Below are positions 1-7,549 of a stretch of DNA of 64,000 bases, one piece after another. The DNA comes from Paraburkholderia atlantica. Lineage in GTDB: Bacteria; Pseudomonadota; Gammaproteobacteria; Burkholderiales; Burkholderiaceae. The DNA lies in assembly GCF_009362785.1 (NCBI RefSeq), contig NZ_WHNQ01000030.1, positions 26,712-90,711 on the forward strand. Reading direction: 5' to 3'. The notes under the pieces were generated by a model, which saw nothing but the letters and a program-made list of their open reading frames with translations, did not search any database and had not been told where the DNA came from. A program made the translations under genes and the position numbers. The stretch's first letter is position 1, and each line of letters begins with the position of its first letter.

Positions 1-263
1 GCGAACTCGTCCATGAACGGCAGTAACTGTTCCTTCGGCAATTGTCGCGGCGGTCCGGCGGGAACATGAATCACGCGCACGCCGTCCATCTCGACGCGCT
101 CGGGCACCAGTGCGCGATCGCGGCGCGTGAACACGTCGACCTGATGGCCCATTTCCACCAGCTGACGCGCGACGTTCGCGACGTAGATGTTCTGGCCGCC
201 GCTATCGACGCCACCGGCGACAGCAAGCGGCGACGCATGTTCACTGATCAGGGCGATCTTCAT
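1..263 (-). CDS. Glycosyltransferase family 4 (GT-B fold), N-terminal part, cut by window edge
   Basis: The minus strand opens with an ATG at 263 and stays open to the window edge (87 codons). It begins MKIALISEHASPLAV and continues with a GGVDSGGQNIYV segment. That glycine-rich loop is typical of the N-terminal acceptor domain of GT4 enzymes related to sucrose-phosphate synthase. An AAGGAGTG ribosome site lies just upstream. GT4 enzymes use nucleotide sugars to build glycans or glycosides; the substrate cannot be told from this fragment. It diverges from the ABC-exporter fusion at 585. The catalytic C-terminal half is outside the window. Confidence 0.8.
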   Translation of the reverse strand, partial: MKIALISEHASPLAVAGGVDSGGQNIYVANVARQLVEMGHQVDVFTRRDRALVPERVEMDGVRVIHVPAGPPRQLPKEQLLPFMDEF

Positions 264-584
264 GTGCACTCCTTCCTGAGATGCGCGTTCTTCGATGTGG
301 AGGAATCGTTTCACCGGCCCCGAGCATTCGCTGTGCCATTCGTATCTTGCGGCGCCGGGAATCGACGGCAGACGTTGGTCCGCATGGACGAAGCGCTGTG
401 GCGTGCCCTTTTTCGTGCAGACGGAGAAGCGCTGTGGCGTTCCCTGTTTCTACATACGGTCATGTAACTTCGCACCGCTGATGGCGCGCTGGTACTAGGA
501 TGGGCGGAGGATCGCCGGGCGCGCCACTTGCTCGACGCCACATTTGTGCGACGTTTTATCCGGGCGCGCCCCGACCAGGAACCC
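264..584. other. Divergent intergenic region with tandem repeat
   Basis: About 320 bases between two divergent genes. No convincing gene is seen. It must hold both promoters, but I cannot assign clear -35/-10 boxes. A 36-base-period direct repeat lies at 390-445 (listed separately). Confidence 0.5.
390..445. repeat. Two-copy direct repeat, 36-base period
   Basis: GAAGCGCTGTGGCGTGCCCT (390-409) recurs as GAAGCGCTGTGGCGTTCCCT (426-445) with one mismatch. Read in frame from an ATG at 384 it would encode a 27-residue peptide carrying EALWR twice, but that ATG has no ribosome site. It may be a regulatory repeat or chance; function unknown. Confidence 0.6.
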
Positions 585-3278
585 ATGCCGAATTCCGTCC
601 CGCCGCCTCGCTCCGAACTGACGCGCCGAATCGTCGGCGATCTCGCGCATGCGGTATGGCGTTATCGCTGGCAGACCAGCGGGGCGCTCGCGTTGATGAT
701 CACGGCCCGGCTCGCGACCGTGCTGATGCCGCTCACGCTGAAGCACATCGTCGATGAACTCGGCCATCCGCTCGCGCATGTGGCTTTTCCGGTATTCCTC
801 GTGCTCGCCTATGCGCTGCTGCGCTTTCTCGGCGACGCGCTGAACGAGGCGCGCGACGTCGTGTTCAGCATCGTCGTGCAGCGCACGGTCGCGGCGCTGA
901 CCGAGCGGACCTTCGCGCATCTGCATCGATTGAGCGCGCGTTTTCATGCCCGGCGCGAGACTGGCGCGATCGTGCGCGACGTGCAGAAAGGCGCCGACGG
1001 TATCGGTTTTCTGCTCGGCACCGCGCTGTTTACGATCGTGCCGACCTTTTTCGAGATCGCCGTGATCGTCGCGATCATGGTGCACGCCTACGCGCGCGAG
1101 TTCATGCTCGTGATCGTCGCGACCTTCGTGCTGTATGCGGGCTATACGTTCGTATTCACGCGGCGGCGCGTCGCGTTCCAGCGCGCGGTCAATCTGCTCG
1201 AAGCGCAATCGGACGGCCGGCTCGTCGATAGTCTGCTGAACTACGACACGGTCAAGTACTTCGCGACCGAAGACAGCGAAACTCGACGGCTCGGCGACGT
1301 GCTGGAAAAGTGGGTCCACGCGCGCATCGCGAACCAGAACGCGTTGACCGCGTTGCACGTGGGACAGAGCGCGGTGATCGCGCTCGGGGTGGCGGGGGTC
1401 ATGCTGCTCGCCGCGCAGCATGTGGTGGCCGGCAGCATGAGCGTCGGCGATCTGATTCTGGTCAACGCCTACCTGATTCAGGTCTGCATGCCATTGAACA
1501 CGCTCGGCTTCGTGTTTCGCGAGACCAACGACGCGCTCGTCAACGTCGAGCGGATGTTCGTGATTCTGGCGGCGCACGGCCGCGTCGGCGAGGATATCGA
1601 TGCGCGCGACGCGCAGCCGCTGAAGGTCGGCGCGGGGCTGATCGAGTTCGAGCACGTCGATTTTGGGTACGACACCGCGCGTCAGGTGTTGCGCGATGTC
1701 GACTTCCATGCGTATCCGGGCAAGACGCTCGCGGTGGTCGGCGGCAGCGGCTCGGGCAAATCGACGCTCGTCAAGCTGCTGTTCCGGCTGTACCGGCCCG
1801 AGCGCGGCATGATTCGCATCGACGGGCAAGACATCAGCCAGGTCACGCAGCGCAGTCTGCGCGAGGCGATCGGCATCGTGCCGCAGGACACCGTGCTGTT
1901 CAATGAAACGATCGCCTACAACATTGCGTATGGACGTCCGTCGGCGACACGCGCGGACGTTGTGCGCGCGGCGCGTGCCGCGCAGCTCGACGAATTCATC
2001 GAGCGCTTGCCCGACCACTACGACACGCGCGTCGGCGAGCGCGGCGTGCGGCTGTCGGGCGGCGAGCGCCAGCGTATCGCGATTGCGCGCGCGATCCTGA
2101 AGGACCCGCGCATCATCGTGTTCGACGAGGCGACCTCGGCGCTCGACACGCGCTCCGAGCGCGCGATCCAGACCGAGCTGACGCGTCTCGCGCAAGGCCG
2201 CACGTCGATCGTGATCGCGCATCGGCTTTCCACGGTCGTCGACGCGGACTGGATTCTCGTGATGGAACACGGCCAGGTGGTCGAGCAGGGCACGCATCGT
2301 GAACTGCTCGCGCGCGACGCTGTGTACGCGAAGATGTGGTCGCTGCAATGGCAGCAGGGCGAGCTCGAACACGCGCAGCGCCGGCTGACCGCCCGATCGG
2401 TCAGCGTCAGCGCATTGACGGCGGGTGTGATCGATGCGTTGCACGACGAGATTGCCGGGCAGCGCGTGGTCGTCTACGCGGAGCCGACCGACAACGCGCT
2501 GCGCGTGACCGGCGATCCGAGCGTGCTGCAGCCGTTGATCGCCGAGTTGTGCCGCAACGAGATCGCGCAGGCGAGCCCGGGGCAGCGCATCGCCTTGCGC
2601 GCGGAGCGTCACGGCAATCATGTGTGGTTCAGCGTGCTCGGCATGGGCGACAAGCCGGCCGAGCTATCGCAGGCGACGGCGCGGCAGATGGAAAGCGCGC
2701 TGGCGGCCGCGGGCGGCAGCTTCACGCTGACGCCGCTGAACGGGCGGCTCGCCTATGTGGCGATGCTGCCGTTGCGGCCGGTCGCGGATGCGCAGCCGCG
2801 ATTGGCGTCGGAGTCCACGGCACCGGATTCGGCGGAGCCCGCTTCGCTCGACGGCCTCTTCGTGCTCGCGATCGACGATCAGGAAGAAGCACGTGACGCG
2901 CTCGAAGCGGTGCTGAGCACGAGCGGCGCACGCGTGCGGCTGTTCGCATCGGGCCGCGAAGCGCTGGATTGGCTGCGCGTGACGGACCCGGCGCAATGGC
3001 CGCACGTGCTGCTCTGCGATCTGATGCTGGCCGGCGAAGAGGGCTACGACGTGCTGCGCCGCTTGCGAGAACTGGAAGGCGAGCGGCCGTCGTTACAGGG
3101 CAGGCCACTGCCGGCGATCGCATTGACCGGCTACGCGGACGTACTCGACGCACAGCACGCGCGCAGTGCGGACTTCGACGCGCATTTGAACAAGCCCGTG
3201 CCGCCTGAAGAACTGATCGCTGCGATCCGGCGGCTCGCGCCTGCGCCGTCGAGCGCGGACTCGACGTTGCCAGGATAA
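585..3278 (+). CDS. ATM1-type ABC exporter fused to a degenerate HATPase-like region and a receiver domain
   Basis: The predicted protein has 897 residues. Residues about 20-310 form a six-helix exporter membrane domain with the NYDTVKYFATE motif of ATM1/HMT1-type half transporters. The ATPase domain follows, with Walker A GGSGSGKST (K392), signature LSGGE (from 490), Walker B IIVFDEATSALD (E515) and an H-loop IAHRLST. Residues about 640-735 look like a histidine-kinase ATPase domain: D644, then N658 in an N-box-like helix, then a weak VLGMGD G-box. Residues about 759-885 are a CheY-like receiver with acidic pair IDD, phosphoacceptor D812 in LLCDLML and NKP lysine. The ATG at 585 is chosen because CCAGGA precedes it; an upstream TTG at 528 is unlikely. 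Ordinary ATM1-type exporters end after the ATPase domain near 600 residues. The substrate is unknown. Confidence 0.9.
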   Translation: MPNSVPPPRSELTRRIVGDLAHAVWRYRWQTSGALALMITARLATVLMPLTLKHIVDELGHPLAHVAFPVFLVLAYALLRFLGDALNEARDVVFSIVVQRTVAALTERTFAHLHRLSARFHARRETGAIVRDVQKGADGIGFLLGTALFTIVPTFFEIAVIVAIMVHAYAREFMLVIVATFVLYAGYTFVFTRRRVAFQRAVNLLEAQSDGRLVDSLLNYDTVKYFATEDSETRRLGDVLEKWVHARIANQNALTALHVGQSAVIALGVAGVMLLAAQHVVAGSMSVGDLILVNAYLIQVCMPLNTLGFVFRETNDALVNVERMFVILAAHGRVGEDIDARDAQPLKVGAGLIEFEHVDFGYDTARQVLRDVDFHAYPGKTLAVVGGSGSGKSTLVKLLFRLYRPERGMIRIDGQDISQVTQRSLREAIGIVPQDTVLFNETIAYNIAYGRPSATRADVVRAARAAQLDEFIERLPDHYDTRVGERGVRLSGGERQRIAIARAILKDPRIIVFDEATSALDTRSERAIQTELTRLAQGRTSIVIAHRLSTVVDADWILVMEHGQVVEQGTHRELLARDAVYAKMWSLQWQQGELEHAQRRLTARSVSVSALTAGVIDALHDEIAGQRVVVYAEPTDNALRVTGDPSVLQPLIAELCRNEIAQASPGQRIALRAERHGNHVWFSVLGMGDKPAELSQATARQMESALAAAGGSFTLTPLNGRLAYVAMLPLRPVADAQPRLASESTAPDSAEPASLDGLFVLAIDDQEEARDALEAVLSTSGARVRLFASGREALDWLRVTDPAQWPHVLLCDLMLAGEEGYDVLRRLRELEGERPSLQGRPLPAIALTGYADVLDAQHARSADFDAHLNKPVPPEELIAAIRRLAPAPSSADSTLPG

Positions 3279-3299
3279 GGAAAGCGCGTGATTCCGGTC

Positions 3300-4232
3300 T
3301 CAGGTCGGCGCGTCGAACTTACCGCCCACGGTCGTCGTTGCGGACGCGTCGAGGTTGCGCTCGGCCGCGCGCACGCGGTCGCGCATCGCGAGGATCGACT
3401 GCGGGACCACCCGGCGTTGTCGGGTACACCATGCGAGTCCGCCGAGTAATTCGATGCCGTCGCGAACCAGCGTGCCTTCCCGCGCGAACACGTCGAGGGC
3501 GCGCAACGTCGCGCCCAACGCTTCGCCCAACGGCAGACGCAGCCATGCCACCCACGCGGCATTGCGCGCGAGCATGCGTCGCCGCAACGCGCTGTCGCGC
3601 ACCGGCGACGGACGATGCTGGAGCGTCAACTGCTCGCAGTACGCAATCGCATGTCCCGACGCGAGTACGTCGAGTGAAACGAGTGTTTCCTCTCCGCCGA
3701 TGAACAGTCGCGGCTCATAGCCGCCTACTTCCCGAAACAGCGCGGTGCGAAACACGCACGCGCCCGCCATATAGCCGATCAAGGAAGGCCCGGGCAGGCC
3801 GACACGTCCCAGCGGGCTTGCGCGCATCAACGTACAGGTGGGGTCCGTCGTGTCGTCCGCGCCGACGGCGACGCGCGCATTCAGCACGCCAACGCGGGGC
3901 CATGCGTCGAGCAATTGCACCGCGCGTTCGAGCGAGCCGGGCTCCCACCAGGTGTCGTCATCGCAGAACGCGACATAGTCGGTCTCGACGCACGCGACCG
4001 CGTGGTTGCGGCCCGCCGCGCCGAGATTGCCGTCGCATTCGACGACGCGAACGCTCGGATAGCGCGCTTCGACGAGTGCGGCCGTGTTGTCGGTGGAGCC
4101 GTTGTCGGCGACGATGATTGGCGGGTTTTCGGGTAACGCGAGCAGACGTTCCAAGGTGGTGAGCAATTCGCCCGCACGGTTATGGGTAAGAACGACGACC
4201 GAAATGCGCGGGTGGGCGGTTTTTGTTCGCAT
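3300..4232 (-). CDS. Glycosyltransferase family 2 (GT-A fold)
   Basis: The protein starts MRTKTAHPRISVVVLTHNRA, the usual GT2 nucleotide-binding strand, followed by VADNGSTDNT and the metal-binding CDDDTWW. A GEE motif (FIGGEETLVSL) sits where the catalytic base region is expected. The longer reading frame begins at 4322, but that start would overlap the upstream deacetylase gene and add a non-conserved tail, so I chose the ATG at 4232; neither start has a strong ribosome site. It lies downstream of the PIG-L gene on the same strand and the two are probably co-transcribed. The acceptor is unknown; a surface or secreted glycoconjugate is an inference from neighbours. Confidence 0.85.
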   Translation of the reverse strand: MRTKTAHPRISVVVLTHNRAGELLTTLERLLALPENPPIIVADNGSTDNTAALVEARYPSVRVVECDGNLGAAGRNHAVACVETDYVAFCDDDTWWEPGSLERAVQLLDAWPRVGVLNARVAVGADDTTDPTCTLMRASPLGRVGLPGPSLIGYMAGACVFRTALFREVGGYEPRLFIGGEETLVSLDVLASGHAIAYCEQLTLQHRPSPVRDSALRRRMLARNAAWVAWLRLPLGEALGATLRALDVFAREGTLVRDGIELLGGLAWCTRQRRVVPQSILAMRDRVRAAERNLDASATTTVGGKFDAPT

Positions 4233-4290
4233 GCTAAGCAATCGCTTCGACGGTTGGACCGCGACGACGCAGCAAACGTCGTGCCGTGGG

Positions 4291-5028
4291 TCACGCGCTT
4301 TGCGGATGTCGACTCGATTCATCGCGGCCGAGCTGCCAATAGCGTTCCGTCGAAAAGAGGCTCGCCTGTCCTTCGGGACCGAACGCGCGCAATTGGCTGC
4401 GATAGGCGTCGAGCGCCGCGCGCTTCATGCGCTCGTGTTGCGTCGTGCCGGGCACGTCCAACGCGTGCGGCGCGTCAGCGGCATAGCCGCGTTTCGCCAG
4501 GTCGCATAGGCGCTCTTGCACGACGCCGGACATGCGCCGGTAGGGCACGTCTTCATAGGCGATGAAGCGCGTGGCTGGCTGACGCCGCATCAGTGCGAGA
4601 CAGGCATTGGCCACCATGACGTGATCCGAATGGAACAGGCCCAACGGCATCAGGACGCGCGTGGGTTTCGCATGAGCAACAATCTGGCTCAGCGCCGTCA
4701 TCAGCTCGTCCGCACCGGGCGACGCATGGTATTGCGCGTCGCGGAACAGCAAATGCACGGGCAGCGCCGACAGCAGCCCCAGCGCCTCCCGGTCTTCCGC
4801 CTGACGCGTCCGCATCGCTTCGAACGCGTCGGCGAAACCGGCCGCGCGGTCCCAATCGGTCGTGATGTTCTCGGCGGGCGGCGCGGTGAAAACCGTGCAA
4901 ACGACCGTGCCGGGATGTGCGGCGAGCAGAAGTCCGCAACTGAGGACCGCATCGTCGAGATGCGGTGAGATGACGAGCAGGCGCTGGTTCGATTCCATAC
5001 CGGCGCTCAGCAAGCTGCGTTCCGCCAT
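4291..5028 (-). CDS. PIG-L/LmbE family deacetylase
   Basis: A 245-residue zinc-dependent N-deacetylase of the PIG-L family. The family motif PHLDDAVLSCG is near residue 20 and the second metal site HSDH (LFHSDHVMVANACL) near residue 147. Family members remove acetyl groups from N-acetylglucosamine-type sugars, for example in GPI, mycothiol, bacillithiol or antibiotic pathways. The downstream GT2 gene on the same strand suggests a shared pathway on an aminosugar conjugate, which is an inference. Start ATG 5028 is used; ATG 4998 is an alternative. Neither has an obvious ribosome site. Confidence 0.88.
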   Translation of the reverse strand: MAERSLLSAGMESNQRLLVISPHLDDAVLSCGLLLAAHPGTVVCTVFTAPPAENITTDWDRAAGFADAFEAMRTRQAEDREALGLLSALPVHLLFRDAQYHASPGADELMTALSQIVAHAKPTRVLMPLGLFHSDHVMVANACLALMRRQPATRFIAYEDVPYRRMSGVVQERLCDLAKRGYAADAPHALDVPGTTQHERMKRAALDAYRSQLRAFGPEGQASLFSTERYWQLGRDESSRHPQSA

Positions 5029-5102
5029 CGCGGCGCGCGACTGGGCGACGCTGGAATAACCCTTGCTGACTTGCGGTTCTACTACCGCTTACCACATCAG
5101 CC

Positions 5103-6206
5103 ATGAGCCCCCCTGCAAAAGCGCCCGATCACGTCCGAACCGTCGAAGTCCGCAAAGGTCAGGTAACCGGGTCAATGTCCCGCGACGCGTTTCGCGAGCG
5201 CTTCATGGCCCGCTTCTACGATCCGGCGTTTCGTGCGGAAGACGCATCGCTCGCGCGGCTCGAAGCGATCGCGTGGGATGCCTACTCACAGGGCCGCAAG
5301 GCGCCGGTCACCGAAAAGGCCGGCCCGGGATTCGCCGACCCGGACTACGATCTGTCGGTCGAATGGCGCGCGGCGAGCGAACGCGTGAAGGCGGCGCAGG
5401 CGCGGCAACGCGATCCGGCGACGCGCTCGCGCGTGCTCGTGATCAACGCGTCCTCGCGCAACGACTACACATGCCCCGGCGAGATGTCGAAGAGCTTCCG
5501 GCTCGCGAAGATCGCGCAGCAGGCGCTCGAACGCCGGACCTGCGACGTCGACTTCCTCGACTTGTCGCACCTGAACTCCGATCGCGACTTGCACATTCAT
5601 CCGTGTAAAGGCTGTGTGTCGACCGCGATGCCGCTGTGTCACTGGCCATGCAGCTGTTATCCGAATCACTCGCTCGGGCTCGTCAACGACTGGATGAACG
5701 AAATCTACGAGCGCTTTGCCGCCTGCCACGGCGTGCTGATCGTGACGCCGGTCTACTGGTATCAGGTGTCCGCGCCGCTGAAGCTGATGATGGATCGCCT
5801 CGTTTGCGCCGACGGCGGCAATCCCGATCCCACCTCGACGCACGGCAAGAAAGCGGACGAAGCGAAGCGTCTCGAACTGGCCGGCTGGGATTACCCGAAA
5901 CATCTGGCGGGCCGGGCCTATGGCGTCGTCGTGCATGGCGACGTCGCCGGCATCGAGGACTCGCGCCGGGCGCTCGCCGACTGGCTCGACTGGATGGGCT
6001 TTGTCGAAGCGGGCGCGAAGTCGCGGCTCGATCGTTTTATCGGCTATTACGAGCCTTATGCGACCAGCCATGAAGCGCTCGATCGCGACGAGGACATGCA
6101 GCAGGAAGTGGCCAACGTGGCCCAGGCCGTCGCGACCTGCGTCGAGCAGATCCGTGGCGGCCGCAAGGAGCCGGACGACGCCCTCGGCACGCCGCGCGCT
6201 AAGTGA
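5103..6206 (+). CDS. Flavodoxin-fold NAD(P)H-dependent oxidoreductase with Cys-rich loop
   Basis: A 367-residue protein. From about residue 115 it has the FMN-reductase/flavodoxin fold: SRVLVINASSRND phosphate loop, then VLIVTPVYWYQVSAPLKLMMDR, the standard substrate/FMN edge of this family. Between them lies a cysteine-rich loop with CKGC, then LCHWPCSCYP, reminiscent of iron-sulfur flavoproteins, though I cannot show that it holds a cluster. The first 110 residues are an extra, mostly helical, charged region absent from ordinary FMN reductases. It ends 28 bases before the PsiD-like decarboxylase gene, so the two probably form an operon. A redox partner role is likely; its substrate is unknown. 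Confidence 0.82.
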   Translation: MSPPAKAPDHVRTVEVRKGQVTGSMSRDAFRERFMARFYDPAFRAEDASLARLEAIAWDAYSQGRKAPVTEKAGPGFADPDYDLSVEWRAASERVKAAQARQRDPATRSRVLVINASSRNDYTCPGEMSKSFRLAKIAQQALERRTCDVDFLDLSHLNSDRDLHIHPCKGCVSTAMPLCHWPCSCYPNHSLGLVNDWMNEIYERFAACHGVLIVTPVYWYQVSAPLKLMMDRLVCADGGNPDPTSTHGKKADEAKRLELAGWDYPKHLAGRAYGVVVHGDVAGIEDSRRALADWLDWMGFVEAGAKSRLDRFIGYYEPYATSHEALDRDEDMQQEVANVAQAVATCVEQIRGGRKEPDDALGTPRAK

Positions 6207-6234
6207 TCCCCAACTCAGATAACGAAGGCAAAGC

Positions 6235-7521
6235 ATGACGAACGACGAAGTGGCGAGCCCGCGCACGCAACGGCGCCGGCTCGGAGGATGGCTGCCGCGC
6301 GACGAAGCGCATCTCGCGCGCTACCGGACCGCGCTGGCCGCGAAAGCGCGCGAACGTGCGCGCACAGCGCCACGCACGCGCGCCGTCGCGGAACTCGCGG
6401 CGCTGATCGAAGGCGATCCGGTGCTCCGCATGGATATGACGCGCGCCATCATGCAGGCACAGCAAGCGGGCTACGTGCTCGGCTATGCAACGATCGACGA
6501 ACTGATGACGGTCGTCGATTACTTGATGACGTACGCGCCGCCGTTCAGCGAGTCCGATCTGATTCATTGTCCGCTGAACGCGGTACTCGACTGGCCGATG
6601 TGCATGCCGTCCGGCTATGCGCTGTTTCGCGACCCGGCGCTCAACGCGCAGCTCAAGCATGTGCTGAACTGCTGGTGCGGCTTTCTGAGTGGTCCGCATT
6701 CACGCGAACATTTAAATACGTCGTCGCCCGACGGCTGGTTCAGCCCCGAGGCCGACAAACGGATCGGCCTTGCGCAATTCGTTTGCGATCCCGAGCAACC
6801 GTATTGGGGCTTTACATCGTGGAACGATTTCTTCACGCGGCGCTTCCGTCCCGGCATGCGACCCGTCGAGGAGCCGGACAACGACAAGCTGGTCGTCAGC
6901 CCATGCGAGGCGACGCCGTACAACGTGCAGCACGGCGTGAAGCTGCGCGACACGTTCTGGATCAAGTCGCAGCCGTATTCGCTCGAAGACATGCTGAGCT
7001 CGCGCGAGCGCGAACTGGCGCGATGCTTCGAGGGCGGCTCGGTGTATCAGGCGTTTTTGAGCGCGTTCAACTATCACCGCTGGCATGCGCCGGTCAGTGG
7101 CGTGATATCGCGCGCGTACGCGGCGGACGGCAGCTACTATTCGACAGCCGATAGCGAAGGCGAAGACCCGAGCGGGCTCAACGATTCTCAGGGTTACATC
7201 ACGGCGCTCGCGGCGCGCGCGGTGATCGTGATCGAATCCGACGATGCGGCGGTGGGGCAGGTGGCGTGCGTGTTCGTCGGTATGGCGGACGTGTCGTCGT
7301 GCATCATCGAGGCGTTGCCGGGTCAGCGCGTCAGAAAGGGCGATGAGTTGGGTTTTTTCCAGTACGGCGGATCGACCTGCTGCCTGGTGTTCGAGCCGGG
7401 CGTGATAGAGCGCTTCGTCGTCGAGCCGCCGTTCGGCGACAAGCAGCCGCCGATCAAGGTCAACGCGGCCGTTGCAAGGGTCGGCTCGCGCAACGCATCG
7501 CCGTCGCAAAGCAACGGCTAG
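6235..7521 (+). CDS. Phosphatidylserine-decarboxylase-family enzyme of the PsiD type (pyruvoyl decarboxylase)
   Basis: A 428-residue proenzyme. Residues 1-185 resemble the PSDC domain that precedes the catalytic domain in fungal PsiD (L-tryptophan decarboxylase) and related enzymes: GWLPRDE, a LIEGDPVL stretch, and FLSGPHSREHL. The catalytic part has DDFF-like WNDFFTRRFRPGMRPV, NYHRWHAPVSG (the catalytic His region) and the self-cleavage site YGGST with S380, which should become the pyruvoyl group. Bacterial membrane Psd is shorter, lacks the N-terminal domain and carries LGST. I see no membrane anchor. Family members decarboxylate aromatic amino acids or phosphatidylserine; which applies here is unproven. 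GAAGG precedes the ATG. It follows the oxidoreductase gene by 28 bases. Confidence 0.85.
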   Translation: MTNDEVASPRTQRRRLGGWLPRDEAHLARYRTALAAKARERARTAPRTRAVAELAALIEGDPVLRMDMTRAIMQAQQAGYVLGYATIDELMTVVDYLMTYAPPFSESDLIHCPLNAVLDWPMCMPSGYALFRDPALNAQLKHVLNCWCGFLSGPHSREHLNTSSPDGWFSPEADKRIGLAQFVCDPEQPYWGFTSWNDFFTRRFRPGMRPVEEPDNDKLVVSPCEATPYNVQHGVKLRDTFWIKSQPYSLEDMLSSRERELARCFEGGSVYQAFLSAFNYHRWHAPVSGVISRAYAADGSYYSTADSEGEDPSGLNDSQGYITALAARAVIVIESDDAAVGQVACVFVGMADVSSCIIEALPGQRVRKGDELGFFQYGGSTCCLVFEPGVIERFVVEPPFGDKQPPIKVNAAVARVGSRNASPSQSNG

Positions 7522-7549
7522 ACGCGCTGCGCGCCACCGGGCGGCGGAT

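Noticed and set aside
42..467. 141-residue frame in the first 0.5 kb
   Set aside because: It runs antisense through the GT4 gene and then into the promoter region; only the repeated EALWR stretch stands out, reported as a repeat.
495..2621. 708-residue open frame antisense to the ABC-exporter fusion
   Set aside because: It mirrors the coding frame of a well-supported gene, lacks any recognisable domain, is rich in Arg/His/Asp as expected for a reversed GC-rich gene, and has no ribosome site.
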